Shown here piece after piece: positions 1-7,751 of a stretch of DNA of 64,000 nt. How positions within the stretch are numbered: position 1 is the stretch's first letter; each line of letters starts with the position of its first letter. A model generated the notes under the pieces. It made no database searches. It was not told the origin of the DNA and saw only the letters and a list, made by a program, of their open reading frames with translations. Location of the stretch: the NCBI GenBank assembly GCA_035550795.1, contig DASZOL010000112.1, positions 5,879-69,878 on the forward strand, in the 5' to 3' direction. Made by a program: the position numbers and the translations under genes. The DNA is from DASRDR01 sp035550795 (GTDB taxonomy: Bacteria; Methylomirabilota; Methylomirabilia; Rokubacteriales; DASRDR01).

Positions 1-497
1 GCGGCGGCAAGCCACCACCATCCTCGGCGCGATGGCTCGACGTCGACCGGGAACGTCAGGACGCCGGCGCCTGCGGGTCCCGTGACGGATACCGAGATCC
101 GCCAGGGGCCTGCGGAGGCCAGCTTGAGGTTCGCCCGATAGCGAACGCCGAGCGGGTCTCGGTCGCGGCTCGCGTCCGTCTCCACGGCCGCGGCGGCGCC
201 GTGGAGTGGCTCGGCGCGGACGCGCACCGTGGCGTCCCTGACGGGCACGCCGCCCTCGCGCATGACCGCGACGTCCACGCGCCAGGGCCCCGGCTCCGGG
301 GGCGCCGGCTGCGTCCAGACCGAGAGGGCATAGGGTCCGGCGGCCGCCCGGTTGAGCTGCACCACGCCTCCGTGCCCGGCCATCGCCAGGCGCGGATCCA
401 CCCACAGGCCGGCCAGCAGGGCCATGGCGAGGAGCCAGGATGCGACCCTGCTCGCCCTGGCCGGCTGCTCCTGTGACCGTCGCCCGCATGCGCGCAC
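1..497 (-). CDS. FixH/YtkA-like secreted Ig-fold protein (3' end beyond window)
   Basis: The reverse strand is open from a GTG at 495-497 to the window edge (about 165 codons). It encodes an Arg-containing N-terminus, a hydrophobic stretch (SWLLAMALLAGLW) and then a beta-rich domain. The pattern WRVDVAVMREGGVPV...RYRANLKLASAGPWRISVSV, split by about 40 residues, is that of FixH/YtkA-like periplasmic domains associated with metal or copper handling. The last visible residues (RRGWWWLAA) look like the start of a C-terminal membrane helix. An inner ATG at 433-435 would cut into the signal segment, so the GTG is preferred, although no strong Shine-Dalgarno (SD) precedes it. The family call rests on pattern only. 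Confidence 0.6.
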   Translation of the reverse strand, partial: MRACGRRSQEQPARASRVASWLLAMALLAGLWVDPRLAMAGHGGVVQLNRAAAGPYALSVWTQPAPPEPGPWRVDVAVMREGGVPVRDATVRVRAEPLHGAAAAVETDASRDRDPLGVRYRANLKLASAGPWRISVSVTGPAGAGVLTFPVDVEPSRRGWWWLAA

Positions 498-704
498 CCC
501 GTGCTGTCTCACCGCTATCCGAGTCCACCGTAACCCACGCCCGCGAGACGAGGCGGCTAGAGTGCGGCGTTCCAGAAGGTCGCGGCCGGCCGTGAACTGG
601 GAGATATTTCGAAATGATGACGATGGGTTAGAGATCATTGGCGCGATCGATTGGCGGCACCGCATGAGGCAATGGGTGAGGTCGAGCCAGCGACGTGTTT
701 TCCC

Positions 705-732
705 TTGACCGCGGGATCGGCCAGTGTATACT
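705..732 (+). promoter_or_regulatory. sigma70-like promoter upstream of the cold-shock gene
   Basis: TTGACC at 705-710 and TATACT at 727-732 are separated by 16 bp. This is one of the best -35/-10 pairs in the window. Transcription would start near 739, about 140 nt before the cold-shock start codon. Confidence 0.7.
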
Positions 733-776
733 GCCGCCAGCTTCGTGGTTCAGTGGGTGTGAGATCGAGTGAAGGC

Positions 777-812
777 AACGCCGCGTGAACCCGGGTTCAC
801 GCGGCGTTTTCC
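777..812 (+). terminator. Perfect 16-bp-arm palindrome followed by T-rich tract
   Basis: Bases 777-792 and 793-808 are exact reverse complements (AACGCCGCGTGAACCC and its complement), followed by TTTTCCTTT. This is the shape of an intrinsic terminator. It lies between the promoter at 705-732 and the cold-shock gene, so it would release a transcript of about 70 nt or act as an attenuator in the leader. It could instead be an operator dyad. Confidence 0.55.
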
Positions 813-816
813 TTTG

Positions 817-852
817 TCCCCCGATGTGGGGGAAGCACCGCCGCATCGGCGG
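817..852 (+). promoter_or_regulatory. Two further leader hairpins before the cold-shock gene
   Basis: CCCCC-gatgt-GGGGG (818-832) and CCGCCG-cat-CGGCGG (838-852) are short perfect stem-loops in the same leader, ending about 12 nt before the GAGGAG ribosome site at 865-870. Structured 5' leaders are known for cold-shock genes. Whether this one responds to temperature is inference. Confidence 0.4.
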
Positions 853-878
853 GAACCAAGCAGTGAGGAGTACCGAGC

Positions 879-1079
879 ATGGCGCAGGGACTGGTGAAGT
901 GGTTCAACGACGCGAAGGGCTATGGGTTCATCACCCAGGAGGACGGACAGGACGTGTTCGTCCACTACTCGGCCATCCAGGCGAGCGGCTTCCGCAGTCT
1001 GGCCGAGGGTGACCGGGTGGAGTTCGAGGTCACCCGGGGCCCGAAGGGCCTCCAGGCGTCCAACGTCAAGAAGGTCTAG
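879..1079 (+). CDS. cspA: Cold-shock protein (CspA family)
   Basis: The 66-residue protein is a single cold-shock domain, the usual family length. It binds single-stranded RNA/DNA and melts RNA structure. RNP1 (KGYGFI, residues about 15-20) and RNP2 (VFVHY, about 30-34) are intact, as are the lead-in KWFND and the closing ASNVKKV. GAGGAG at 865-870 sits 8 nt before the ATG. The gene stands alone between its structured leader and a GC-rich hairpin at 1100-1134, so it is probably monocistronic. Which csp paralogue it is cannot be told from the sequence. Confidence 0.95.
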   Translation: MAQGLVKWFNDAKGYGFITQEDGQDVFVHYSAIQASGFRSLAEGDRVEFEVTRGPKGLQASNVKKV

Positions 1080-1099
1080 CCAGGCAGCTTCGCGAGCGT

Positions 1100-1134
1100 C
1101 CGGCCCGGCCCCCCGCAAGGGGGGACCGGGCCGG
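1100..1134 (+). terminator. GC-rich hairpin after the cold-shock gene
   Basis: A long stem is formed by CCGGCCCGG plus CCCCCC pairing with GGGGGG, one bulged A and CCGGGCCGG, with a loop of a few bases. There is no T-tract, so it is either a weak intrinsic terminator or an mRNA 3'-end stabiliser. It also faces the convergent cupin gene. Confidence 0.5.
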
Positions 1135-1199
1135 CGCGCGTCTGCCCTCCACGCTCGACCAGTTCCCTCCAGCCGGAGCCCGGGCGCCGTCATCGTCTC

Positions 1200-1562
1200 C
1201 TAGTACTCGATCCCGTCGACGAAGTACGTGCCCACGTTCACACTCGGATAGGCGATACACAGCACCGCCGGGGCGCTCCCCACGTTTCGCAGCGAGTGGA
1301 CCGTGTTGGCTGGCGCCAGGAACGTCGCCGGCGCGTCAACCTCGGCGATCTCGGTCCCGATCAGGACGCGAAGCCGCCCCTCGAGCAGAGTCATCGATTC
1401 CTCGACCCGGTGGGTATGAGGGCGGCTCTGTTTCCCCGGCTCGATCGTCACGATCCCCTGCGTGATCGCGCCGGAGCCCAGCTCTTGATCCATGGAGATG
1501 ACGCGGACCAGACCGGGAGCCGACGACACTCTGGCGAGGTCCTGGTGGCGGTGCAGGATCAT
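1200..1562 (-). CDS. Cupin-domain protein
   Basis: The 120-residue protein is a single small beta-barrel cupin. The metal-binding pattern is visible as RPHTHRVEE (two His and a Glu about residues 48-54) and VHS (about 88-90), with the usual intervening LEGRLRV. GAGGAG precedes the ATG at the right distance. It starts 11 bp after the end of the aminotransferase gene on the same strand and is probably co-transcribed with it. Small cupins of this kind often accompany metabolic enzymes as isomerases, dioxygenases or ligand sensors. The substrate cannot be deduced. Confidence 0.85.
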   Translation of the reverse strand: MILHRHQDLARVSSAPGLVRVISMDQELGSGAITQGIVTIEPGKQSRPHTHRVEESMTLLEGRLRVLIGTEIAEVDAPATFLAPANTVHSLRNVGSAPAVLCIAYPSVNVGTYFVDGIEY

Positions 1563-1573
1563 CGGCGATCTCC

Positions 1574-2914
1574 TCAGGACCGGGCGACCGCCGGCCGGTC
1601 CGTCCGGCCCGCGGGCGCCCCGAGCGCGGCGAAGACCCGGTCCACGATGTCGAGCGTCTCCTCGACCTCGGCACCCGTGTGGACGGCCGACACGTAGAAG
1701 CGGCCGTCGGGAAGGACGTAGAGACCCTCCTCGAGGACCCCGCGGAGGAAGCGGTCGAGCAGCTCGGCATGGCCGTCGAGCGTGTCCCGATAGTCCCGCA
1801 GCTCGGTCCGGGGCGTGAAATGGACCGTGAACGCCGCGCCGAACCCGGTGACGAGGACCGGGAGACCGTGGCGCCGGGCCAGGTCGCGGATGCCTTGCAT
1901 GAGCGCCTGGCCCGACCGGTTGGCCTGCAGGAGAGCGGCGCCGCCGTCCCGCGCGAGCTCCTCCAGCGTCGCATCGGCGATGGCCAGGGAGAGCGGGTTG
2001 CCGTTGAAGGTGCCGCCGAAGGCGACGCCCGCGCCGTGCAGCTGCTCCAGGACCTCCCGGCGACCGGCCACGACCGACAGGGGCGCGCCGCCCGCCACCG
2101 CCTTCCCGAAGGTCGAGAGGTCGGGCGTGACGCCGAAGTGCGCCTGGGCGCCGCCCAGCGCGATCCGGAAGCCCGTGATGACCTCGTCCATGATGAAGAG
2201 CGCTCCCTGGCGCCGGCAGAGGTCGCGGACGCCCTCGAGGTATCCCGGGACGGGCATCAGGCATCCGCTGTTGCAGAGGACGGGCTCCATCATCACGGCG
2301 GCGATCCGGTCCGGGTGGGCATCGAAGAGGCCTTCGAGTACCGCGAGATCGTTCCACGGCGCCACCAGGACGTTCTCGACGACGTTCGGCACCTGCCCGA
2401 ACGAGCCGGGGATCACGTGCGGCGCCTCGCGCGGGCCGAGCCCCTCCCGCGGGTGATAGCTCACGAGCGCGCCGTCGATCCACCCGTGGTAGTGGCCCTC
2501 GAACTTCAGGATCAAGGTGCGGCGCGTGAAGGCGCGGGCCAGGCGATGGGCGAGCTGGACGACCTCGCTGCCGCTCGAGCTGAACGCCACGCGCTCCGCG
2601 CAGGGTACGGCCGCCTGGATGCGCTCGGCGACGGCGATCTCCAGCTCGTGCTGGGCGCCGTACGTGAAGGGCCGCTCCGCCGCCCGGTGCGCCGCGGCGA
2701 CGAGCGCGGGGTGCGAGTAGCCGAGGATCACGGGGCCCCAGGCCGCCGCGTAGTCCAGGTACCAGTTGCCGTCGACGTCCTGCAAGCGGGGCCCCTCCCC
2801 CCGCGTGAAGTAGAGGGGGACGGGAGCGGTCCCGCGAACGGGGCTCGACACACCGCCGGCCAGGGACCGCCGGGCGCGATCGAGGAGGGCCCGGGAGCGA
2901 TCGAACGTGCGCAT
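1574..2914 (-). CDS. Class III PLP aminotransferase, glutamate-1-semialdehyde aminomutase-like
   Basis: The 446-residue protein has the class III fold. FIMDEVITGFR carries the PLP-binding Asp, and STFGKAVAGGAPL carries the Schiff-base Lys. The N-terminus (LAGGVSSPVRG) and the GSEVV motif resemble glutamate-1-semialdehyde 2,1-aminomutase (HemL). No other haem gene is nearby and a cupin gene follows directly, so it is more likely one of the many HemL-like aminotransferases acting on an unknown substrate. AGGAG precedes the ATG. Two-gene operon with the cupin. Confidence 0.88.
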   Translation of the reverse strand: MRTFDRSRALLDRARRSLAGGVSSPVRGTAPVPLYFTRGEGPRLQDVDGNWYLDYAAAWGPVILGYSHPALVAAAHRAAERPFTYGAQHELEIAVAERIQAAVPCAERVAFSSSGSEVVQLAHRLARAFTRRTLILKFEGHYHGWIDGALVSYHPREGLGPREAPHVIPGSFGQVPNVVENVLVAPWNDLAVLEGLFDAHPDRIAAVMMEPVLCNSGCLMPVPGYLEGVRDLCRRQGALFIMDEVITGFRIALGGAQAHFGVTPDLSTFGKAVAGGAPLSVVAGRREVLEQLHGAGVAFGGTFNGNPLSLAIADATLEELARDGGAALLQANRSGQALMQGIRDLARRHGLPVLVTGFGAAFTVHFTPRTELRDYRDTLDGHAELLDRFLRGVLEEGLYVLPDGRFYVSAVHTGAEVEETLDIVDRVFAALGAPAGRTDRPAVARS

Positions 2915-3020
2915 GGTGGCTCCTTTGCTCGGGGTCAGACCTGCCTTCCCGACATTCTAGAGCGTCCGGGCGTGTCGCGAAACGCGCGCCCCCCCGGCGT
3001 CGATGCGTGGTCTCCGGGCT

Positions 3021-5246
3021 TCACGGACGAGCTTGCCAGCGAAACGCGGCGAGAAGGCTCGCGAAGTTGTCGGTCCAGGGCGCTACGTCCGCGGCGCCGG
3101 CGGCGTCCTTCCAGAGCGGGTCGTGCTGGATCGGACCGAGATCCTCCGCGCGACGCGCCATCGCCACCCACTGAGATTCCGTCTTGCCCATGAGGCGTTG
3201 GGCATCCTCGACCCGCGCGTCATCGTGGACCCGCACGACGAGCCCCGCTGCCCGGGCGATCGCGGCGAGGACGGGCTCCAGCACTAGGTGCCGGTTCGAG
3301 ATGTTGAAGAAGAGCATGCCGCCGGGGGCGAGCTTCGAGAGGTAGAGCCGGACCGCGTCGAGCGTGATGAGGTGCAGCGGCGGCGAATCCGAGCTGTAGG
3401 CGTCGAGGACGATGAGGTCATAGGTGGCGTCCGGCGCGCGGGCCAGCGTGAGCCGGGCATCCCCCATGATGATGAAGATCTTCGGGGGACAGTCCCGCAG
3501 AAAGCTGAAGAAGCGCGTGTCGGTGGCGATACGGAGCACGGAGGGGTCGATCTCGTAGAACGTCCACCGCTGTGCGGGGGTCCCGTAGCATGCCAGCGAC
3601 CCCGCGCCCAGGCCGACGACGGCGACCGTGCGCCGGGGAGTGGGCCCCTCGGCCCCCGCGAAGAACTGTCCGAGGGGACCGCTCGCGTAGTAGTAGGTTA
3701 GCGGCTCGTGCCGGCGCGCCGGCGCGAGCGACTGCATGCCGTGGAGCGTCGTCCCGTGCATGAGCATGTGGTAGTCGCCGCCAGGACTGCGAGTGACGCG
3801 CGAGACGCCGAAGAAGCTCCGCTCCGCGAAGAGGAGCTGTCCCTCCTCGCCGCGGTAGACGGAGCCGGCGAGGAGCAGCATCGCGAGCCCCAGTGCGAAC
3901 CGGACCGGCCGCCGCCAGAAGGCGAGGCAGAGGAGCGTCATCAGACCCACGACGGGACCGATGGCCTCCGGGCCCTTGCCCGCGCGCTCGAGGCCGACGA
4001 TCAGCCCGACGGTGAGAACGCCAAGGCCGAGCGGGAGCACGAGGTCGAGCACCTGGCGGCTTCGCCCCTGCCACGCGCTCGCCGGCCGCGAGGGCAGGAG
4101 CGGGAGCAGCGCGAGGACGAGCGGGTACTCCAGGACGTTCGTGAAGACCAGGGGCGCGAGCAGCGCGGTGAACGCGCCGCCGATGACGCCGCCGACGGCC
4201 AGCCACAGGTAGAACTCGGTGAGGTGGCGCGGATCGGGCCGGTCCTGTGCGAGCTCACCGTGACAGACCATTGCGGCGACGAAGAAGGTCACGAGGTGCG
4301 TGGGGATTATCAGCGCCAGGGGCTCGTTAGCCCGGGCGACGAGCACCAGCACGAGCGGGAGGAGTGCCACGGGCAGGAGCTCGACCCAGACGCGGTGCGG
4401 GACGAGCCGCCGCCGGCCGAACACGAAGACGAACGTCAGGAGATAGATCGCCAGGGGGACGATCCAGAGGAGCGGAATGGCCGCGATGTCGGTGGAGAGG
4501 TACGTGGTCACGCTCAGCATGAGACTCGACGGGACGGCGGCCAGGAGGACCCAGCGGGCCCGCCGGCTGGCGGTGAGCGGGAGCGCGGCGGCGGGCGGCC
4601 CGGTCGACACGGCGTCCGGGCCCGTCGCGCCCGCGGCCGGTCCGCCGCGGGTCGCGCCGCTTCGCCAGAGCGCGAAGGCGCAGGAGGCCGCGAGCAGCAC
4701 GAGGCCCCCATAGGCCCACGCCCAGAGATGGCTTTGAGTCTCGAGGCGGAGGAAGCGCTCGACGAGCAGGGGGTACGCGAGGAGGGCCAGCATGCTGCCG
4801 AGGTTGCTCGCGGCATAGAGGACGTAGGGATCGCGCAGGGTGCGGTGGCCCGACGCCGCGAACCACGCCTGCAGGACGGGGCTCGTGGCGGAGACCGCGA
4901 AGAACGGGAGGCCGACCGCCACGGCGAGGAGCGCGAGGAGCCACGGAATGGGACTCGTGTGGCCCGGCGGCGTCCAGCCCGGCGGCAACGCGATCGGCAG
5001 GACCAGGAGCGGCAGCAGCAGGACCAGGAGATGAAGGCCGGCCTGGCGGCGCGCTCCGAGCCAGCGCATGGTCAGGTGCGCGTACGCGTACCCGGCCAGC
5101 AGGACCGCCTGATAGAACACCATCGCCGTGTTCCACACGCCCGGCGCACCGCCCAGGAGCGGGAGGGCCATCCGCGCGAACAGGGGCTGGACCAGGAACA
5201 GGAGGCTCGCGCCGACAAAGATCGTCACCCCGAAGAGGATCAGCAC
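3021..5246 (-). CDS. MFS-fused spermidine-synthase-like membrane protein
   Basis: The 741-residue protein has two parts. Residues 1 to about 480 are hydrophobic with many membrane helices, starting LILFGVTIFVGASLLFLVQP, typical of the fused MFS/spermidine synthase family. From about residue 510 there is a soluble Rossmann domain with VGLGAGSLACYG (SAM/decarboxy-SAM loop), FYEIDP (acidic residue for the ligand), GDARL and DLIVLDAYSSDSPP, the aminopropyltransferase active-site region. Members of this family are widespread, but few have a proven reaction, so polyamine synthesis is not assured. It is monocistronic as far as can be seen. Confidence 0.85.
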   Translation of the reverse strand: MLILFGVTIFVGASLLFLVQPLFARMALPLLGGAPGVWNTAMVFYQAVLLAGYAYAHLTMRWLGARRQAGLHLLVLLLPLLVLPIALPPGWTPPGHTSPIPWLLALLAVAVGLPFFAVSATSPVLQAWFAASGHRTLRDPYVLYAASNLGSMLALLAYPLLVERFLRLETQSHLWAWAYGGLVLLAASCAFALWRSGATRGGPAAGATGPDAVSTGPPAAALPLTASRRARWVLLAAVPSSLMLSVTTYLSTDIAAIPLLWIVPLAIYLLTFVFVFGRRRLVPHRVWVELLPVALLPLVLVLVARANEPLALIIPTHLVTFFVAAMVCHGELAQDRPDPRHLTEFYLWLAVGGVIGGAFTALLAPLVFTNVLEYPLVLALLPLLPSRPASAWQGRSRQVLDLVLPLGLGVLTVGLIVGLERAGKGPEAIGPVVGLMTLLCLAFWRRPVRFALGLAMLLLAGSVYRGEEGQLLFAERSFFGVSRVTRSPGGDYHMLMHGTTLHGMQSLAPARRHEPLTYYYASGPLGQFFAGAEGPTPRRTVAVVGLGAGSLACYGTPAQRWTFYEIDPSVLRIATDTRFFSFLRDCPPKIFIIMGDARLTLARAPDATYDLIVLDAYSSDSPPLHLITLDAVRLYLSKLAPGGMLFFNISNRHLVLEPVLAAIARAAGLVVRVHDDARVEDAQRLMGKTESQWVAMARRAEDLGPIQHDPLWKDAAGAADVAPWTDNFASLLAAFRWQARP

Positions 5247-5360
5247 GCGGGCCTCCGGGGGCCGACGCTAGCCGCGCCCGGTCGGAGGGTCAAGGCTGGT
5301 GGGTGCATACTGAGGACGGATCACGCCGCCTGCCGTGATTCCGGGAGGAGGAGACAAGGG

Positions 5361-5750
5361 ATGGGCTTCTTGATCCGAGCCCTCGTCAACGCGCTGGCCA
5401 TCTGGCTCGCCACGGAGATCGTTCCCGGCATTGAGGCGCGCGGCGTGACGACGGTTGTCGTGGCGGCCCTGGTCCTGGGCCTCGTGAACGCCATCGTCCG
5501 GCCGGTCCTCCTGGTGCTGACGCTCCCGCTGACCCTCGTCACCCTCGGGCTCTTCCTGTTCGTCCTGAACGCGCTGTGCCTGTGGCTCACCTCGGCGGTC
5601 GTGCCGGGGTTCGAGGTGCGAGGGTTCTGGCCGGCCTTCTGGGGCGCGCTGATCGTGAGCGCGCTCAGCTGGGTCGTCAACGGCTTCGTCAGCGACCGCG
5701 GCCGCGTCGTGGTCATCACCGAACGCGAGCGTCCGGCGCTCCGGCGGTAG
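5361..5750 (+). CDS. Small four-helix membrane protein, phage-holin-4_2/YvlD family
   Basis: This 129-residue protein has four hydrophobic segments and the family signatures LGLVNAIVRPVLLVLTLPLT and NALCLWL. These proteins belong to Pfam Phage_holin_4_2 (YvlD-like) and are ordinary chromosomal genes of unknown function despite the name. AAGGG directly precedes the ATG, with GGAGGAGGAG slightly further up. It converges on the MBL hydrolase gene with a 24-bp gap. Confidence 0.85.
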   Translation: MGFLIRALVNALAIWLATEIVPGIEARGVTTVVVAALVLGLVNAIVRPVLLVLTLPLTLVTLGLFLFVLNALCLWLTSAVVPGFEVRGFWPAFWGALIVSALSWVVNGFVSDRGRVVVITERERPALRR

Positions 5751-5774
5751 AGCGGCTGCGCGCGAGGTCCCGGT

Positions 5775-6815
5775 TCACCAGGCTCGGGTCTCGCCGTGTC
5801 GCAGGATCCAGATCCGCTCGGGGTCCAGGTGGCGTCGCCGTGCCTCAGCCGCGGTGCGGGCCGGGGGCTCCCCGAGCGGCTCGCTCGCGAGATTGAAGGT
5901 CCCCCAGTGTATGGCGACCAATCGCCGCGCCCCGAGGTCGTCGAAGACCTGGAGGGCCTCCTCGGGCGTGAGATGCGAGAACTGCATCATGGCACTGGGC
6001 ATGTAGGCGCCGATCGGGATCGCGCCGAGGTCGAAGGGGCCCAGGCGCTGGCGGATCTCCTCGAATATCGGCGCGTAGTAGCCCGTGTCCCCCGCGAAGT
6101 AGAAGCGCCGATCCCGCCCGAGCACGGCCCAGCTGGCCCAGAGCCGGCGGTCCCGGTCCCAGAGCGTGCGGGCGCTCCAGTGCTGGTTGGGCAGGCACAC
6201 GATCGTGAGACCCTTGACCGTGCGGCGCTCCCACCAGTCGAGCTCGTCGACGGAGAGGACACCCAGCTCCTCGAGCCATGCCTTGAGGCCGAGCGGCACG
6301 AGGAAGCGGGGCCGGTGGGCCGCCCAGAGGCGCTGCACCGTCGGGCCATCCAGGTGGTCGTAGTGGTCGTGCGAGATGAGGACGAGGTCGATCGGCGGGA
6401 GATCCTCGATCCGGAGCCCGGGCGGCGTCACCCGGCGCGGTCCGGCGAAGGACAGGGGGCTGGCGCGCTCGGACCACTGGGGGTCGGTCAGCAGGCTCAC
6501 CCCGTCGAGCTGGACCAGGAGCGTGGAGTGCCCGACCCAGGTCACGGTCGGCGTTCCCCGGTTCTCCCGGAGGCTCCGTCCGTCATTCGGGACGACCGGA
6601 AACCCGGCAGGGGGCGAGAACGTGGACCGCAGGAGCCGGGGGATGACGAACGTCCAGCGCGTCCAGAAGTCAGGGCGCGCGTACGAGGGATTGATGTTGC
6701 GGAAGCCGCCCTCGAGATGGTGCGCCGGGGCGCCGACCTTCGGCGCCCCCGGTCCCTGGCACCCAGGGCCCAGCAGCGCGACGAACGCCAGGAGGACGAG
6801 CGGAGTGAGACGCAC
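5775..6815 (-). CDS. MBL-fold metal-dependent hydrolase (NAPE-PLD/UlaG-like), probably exported
   Basis: The protein has about 346 residues. The metallo-beta-lactamase motif HDHYDHLD is intact, preceded by WVGHSTLLVQ and followed by FAGDTGYY and a late IHWGTFNL histidine, the layout of the NAPE-PLD/UlaG-like L-ascorbate-lactonase superfamily. The GTG at 6813-6815 is chosen because it opens a signal-like peptide (RLTPLVLLAFVALLG) ending in a Cys that could be lipidated, though its lipobox is imperfect. The frame stays open upstream with arginine/proline-rich nonsense that I do not accept as coding. Substrate unknown. Confidence 0.82.
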   Translation of the reverse strand: MRLTPLVLLAFVALLGPGCQGPGAPKVGAPAHHLEGGFRNINPSYARPDFWTRWTFVIPRLLRSTFSPPAGFPVVPNDGRSLRENRGTPTVTWVGHSTLLVQLDGVSLLTDPQWSERASPLSFAGPRRVTPPGLRIEDLPPIDLVLISHDHYDHLDGPTVQRLWAAHRPRFLVPLGLKAWLEELGVLSVDELDWWERRTVKGLTIVCLPNQHWSARTLWDRDRRLWASWAVLGRDRRFYFAGDTGYYAPIFEEIRQRLGPFDLGAIPIGAYMPSAMMQFSHLTPEEALQVFDDLGARRLVAIHWGTFNLASEPLGEPPARTAAEARRRHLDPERIWILRHGETRAW

Positions 6816-6968
6816 CCTCGCGAGTATACCGATCCGGGGGCCTGTCGCCGAGTTTGAGGCGGCGGCAAGGGGGGACCGAGCCTTGGAGCAGACCCTGCAT
6901 GGCATCGCGGCCGAGCGGTGGGGCCGCTCGGCGCGGCACGCCCCTCTCGACGTCCCGGGGGCCGGGCG

Positions 6969-7718
6969 TTGAGGGCGGGCGCCCGGACCCTGCCGCACCT
7001 GGCGCTGGTCCTCGCATGCCTCGTCGGGGCGAGCGTCCTGCTGGCGGGGCCTGGATACCGATTCGGATGGTGGGGCCTCGGGCTGGCGTTCACGCTGCTG
7101 CGCCGGGGCGCACAGGCGGGTCTCGTCGCCACCGCGGTCGCCGGGCTGGCGGTCATCGCGACCGCCGGAGGGCATCCGGGGCGCCGCCGGGCGGTCGCGC
7201 TCCTCGCCCTCGGCATCGCGCTGGCGTCGTTCGTCGTTCCCTGGCGAATGCAGGTCCAGGCGCGGGGTGTCCCGCCGATCCATGACGTCACCACTGACCC
7301 CGAGGATCCGCCGGCGTTCGTGGCCGTCCTCCCCCGCCGGGTCGGCGCCCGGAACCCGCCGGCTTACGCCGGCGCGGCGGTCGCCGCCCAGCAGCGGCGC
7401 GCATACCCCGAGGTCGCGCCTCTCGATCTGGCCGCGCCGCCCGAGCGGGCGTTCGGGGCCGTCGAAACGGTGGCGCGGGACCTCGGCTGGGAGATCGTAG
7501 CGGCGGTCCCGGCGGAGGGTCGACTCGAGGCGACCGCCACGACGCGCTGGTTCGGCTTCAAAGACGACGTCGTCGTGAGGGTCCGGGCCCGAGGCGCCGG
7601 TAGCCGGGTCGACGTGCGGTCGCTCTCGCGCATCGGCGTCAGCGACCTCGGCGTCAACGCCGCGCGGATCCGGGCGTTCCTCGACCGGATGCGGGCGAGC
7701 GGTCTTCCCGTGGCGTGA
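6969..7718 (+). CDS. DUF1499 family protein with N-terminal membrane segments
   Basis: The protein has about 249 residues. Three hydrophobic helices at the N-terminus are followed by a soluble domain bearing the DUF1499 pattern: IHDVTTDPEDPP, then RWFGFKDDVVVRVR, GSRVDVRSLSR and SDLGVNAARIRAFL. A TTG at 6969 follows a G-rich ribosome site. A GTG at 6918 is an alternative that adds 17 arginine-rich residues. Function is unknown. It lies divergent from the MBL gene and just upstream of the sulfite dehydrogenase genes, with which it may be transcribed (33-bp gap). Confidence 0.8.
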   Translation: MRAGARTLPHLALVLACLVGASVLLAGPGYRFGWWGLGLAFTLLRRGAQAGLVATAVAGLAVIATAGGHPGRRRAVALLALGIALASFVVPWRMQVQARGVPPIHDVTTDPEDPPAFVAVLPRRVGARNPPAYAGAAVAAQQRRAYPEVAPLDLAAPPERAFGAVETVARDLGWEIVAAVPAEGRLEATATTRWFGFKDDVVVRVRARGAGSRVDVRSLSRIGVSDLGVNAARIRAFLDRMRASGLPVA

Positions 7719-7751
7719 CTTCTCGTGGGGGGGTAATCTCAAGGACGCACC

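Larger units (their letters stand above)
498..878. other. 381-bp gene-free stretch holding the cold-shock gene leader
   Basis: No convincing coding frame is visible. The right half (705-878) holds a sigma70-like promoter, a perfect 32-bp palindrome followed by T residues, and two further hairpins, all reading toward the cold-shock gene. The left half (498-700) is somewhat AT-richer than the surroundings, and I see nothing definite in it. Confidence 0.6.

Noticed and set aside
735..776. tRNA-like look of GTGGTTCAGTGGGT before the cold-shock leader palindrome
   Set aside because: No acceptor stem, anticodon arm or T-loop can be folded around it.
1574..2914. Annotation as hemL of tetrapyrrole synthesis
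   Set aside because: The sequence is HemL-like, but it sits with a cupin and lacks any haem-pathway neighbours. A broader aminotransferase call is safer.
5361..5750. Prophage holin suggesting an integrated phage
   Set aside because: The family name is misleading. These are chromosomal YvlD-like proteins, and no other phage gene is nearby.
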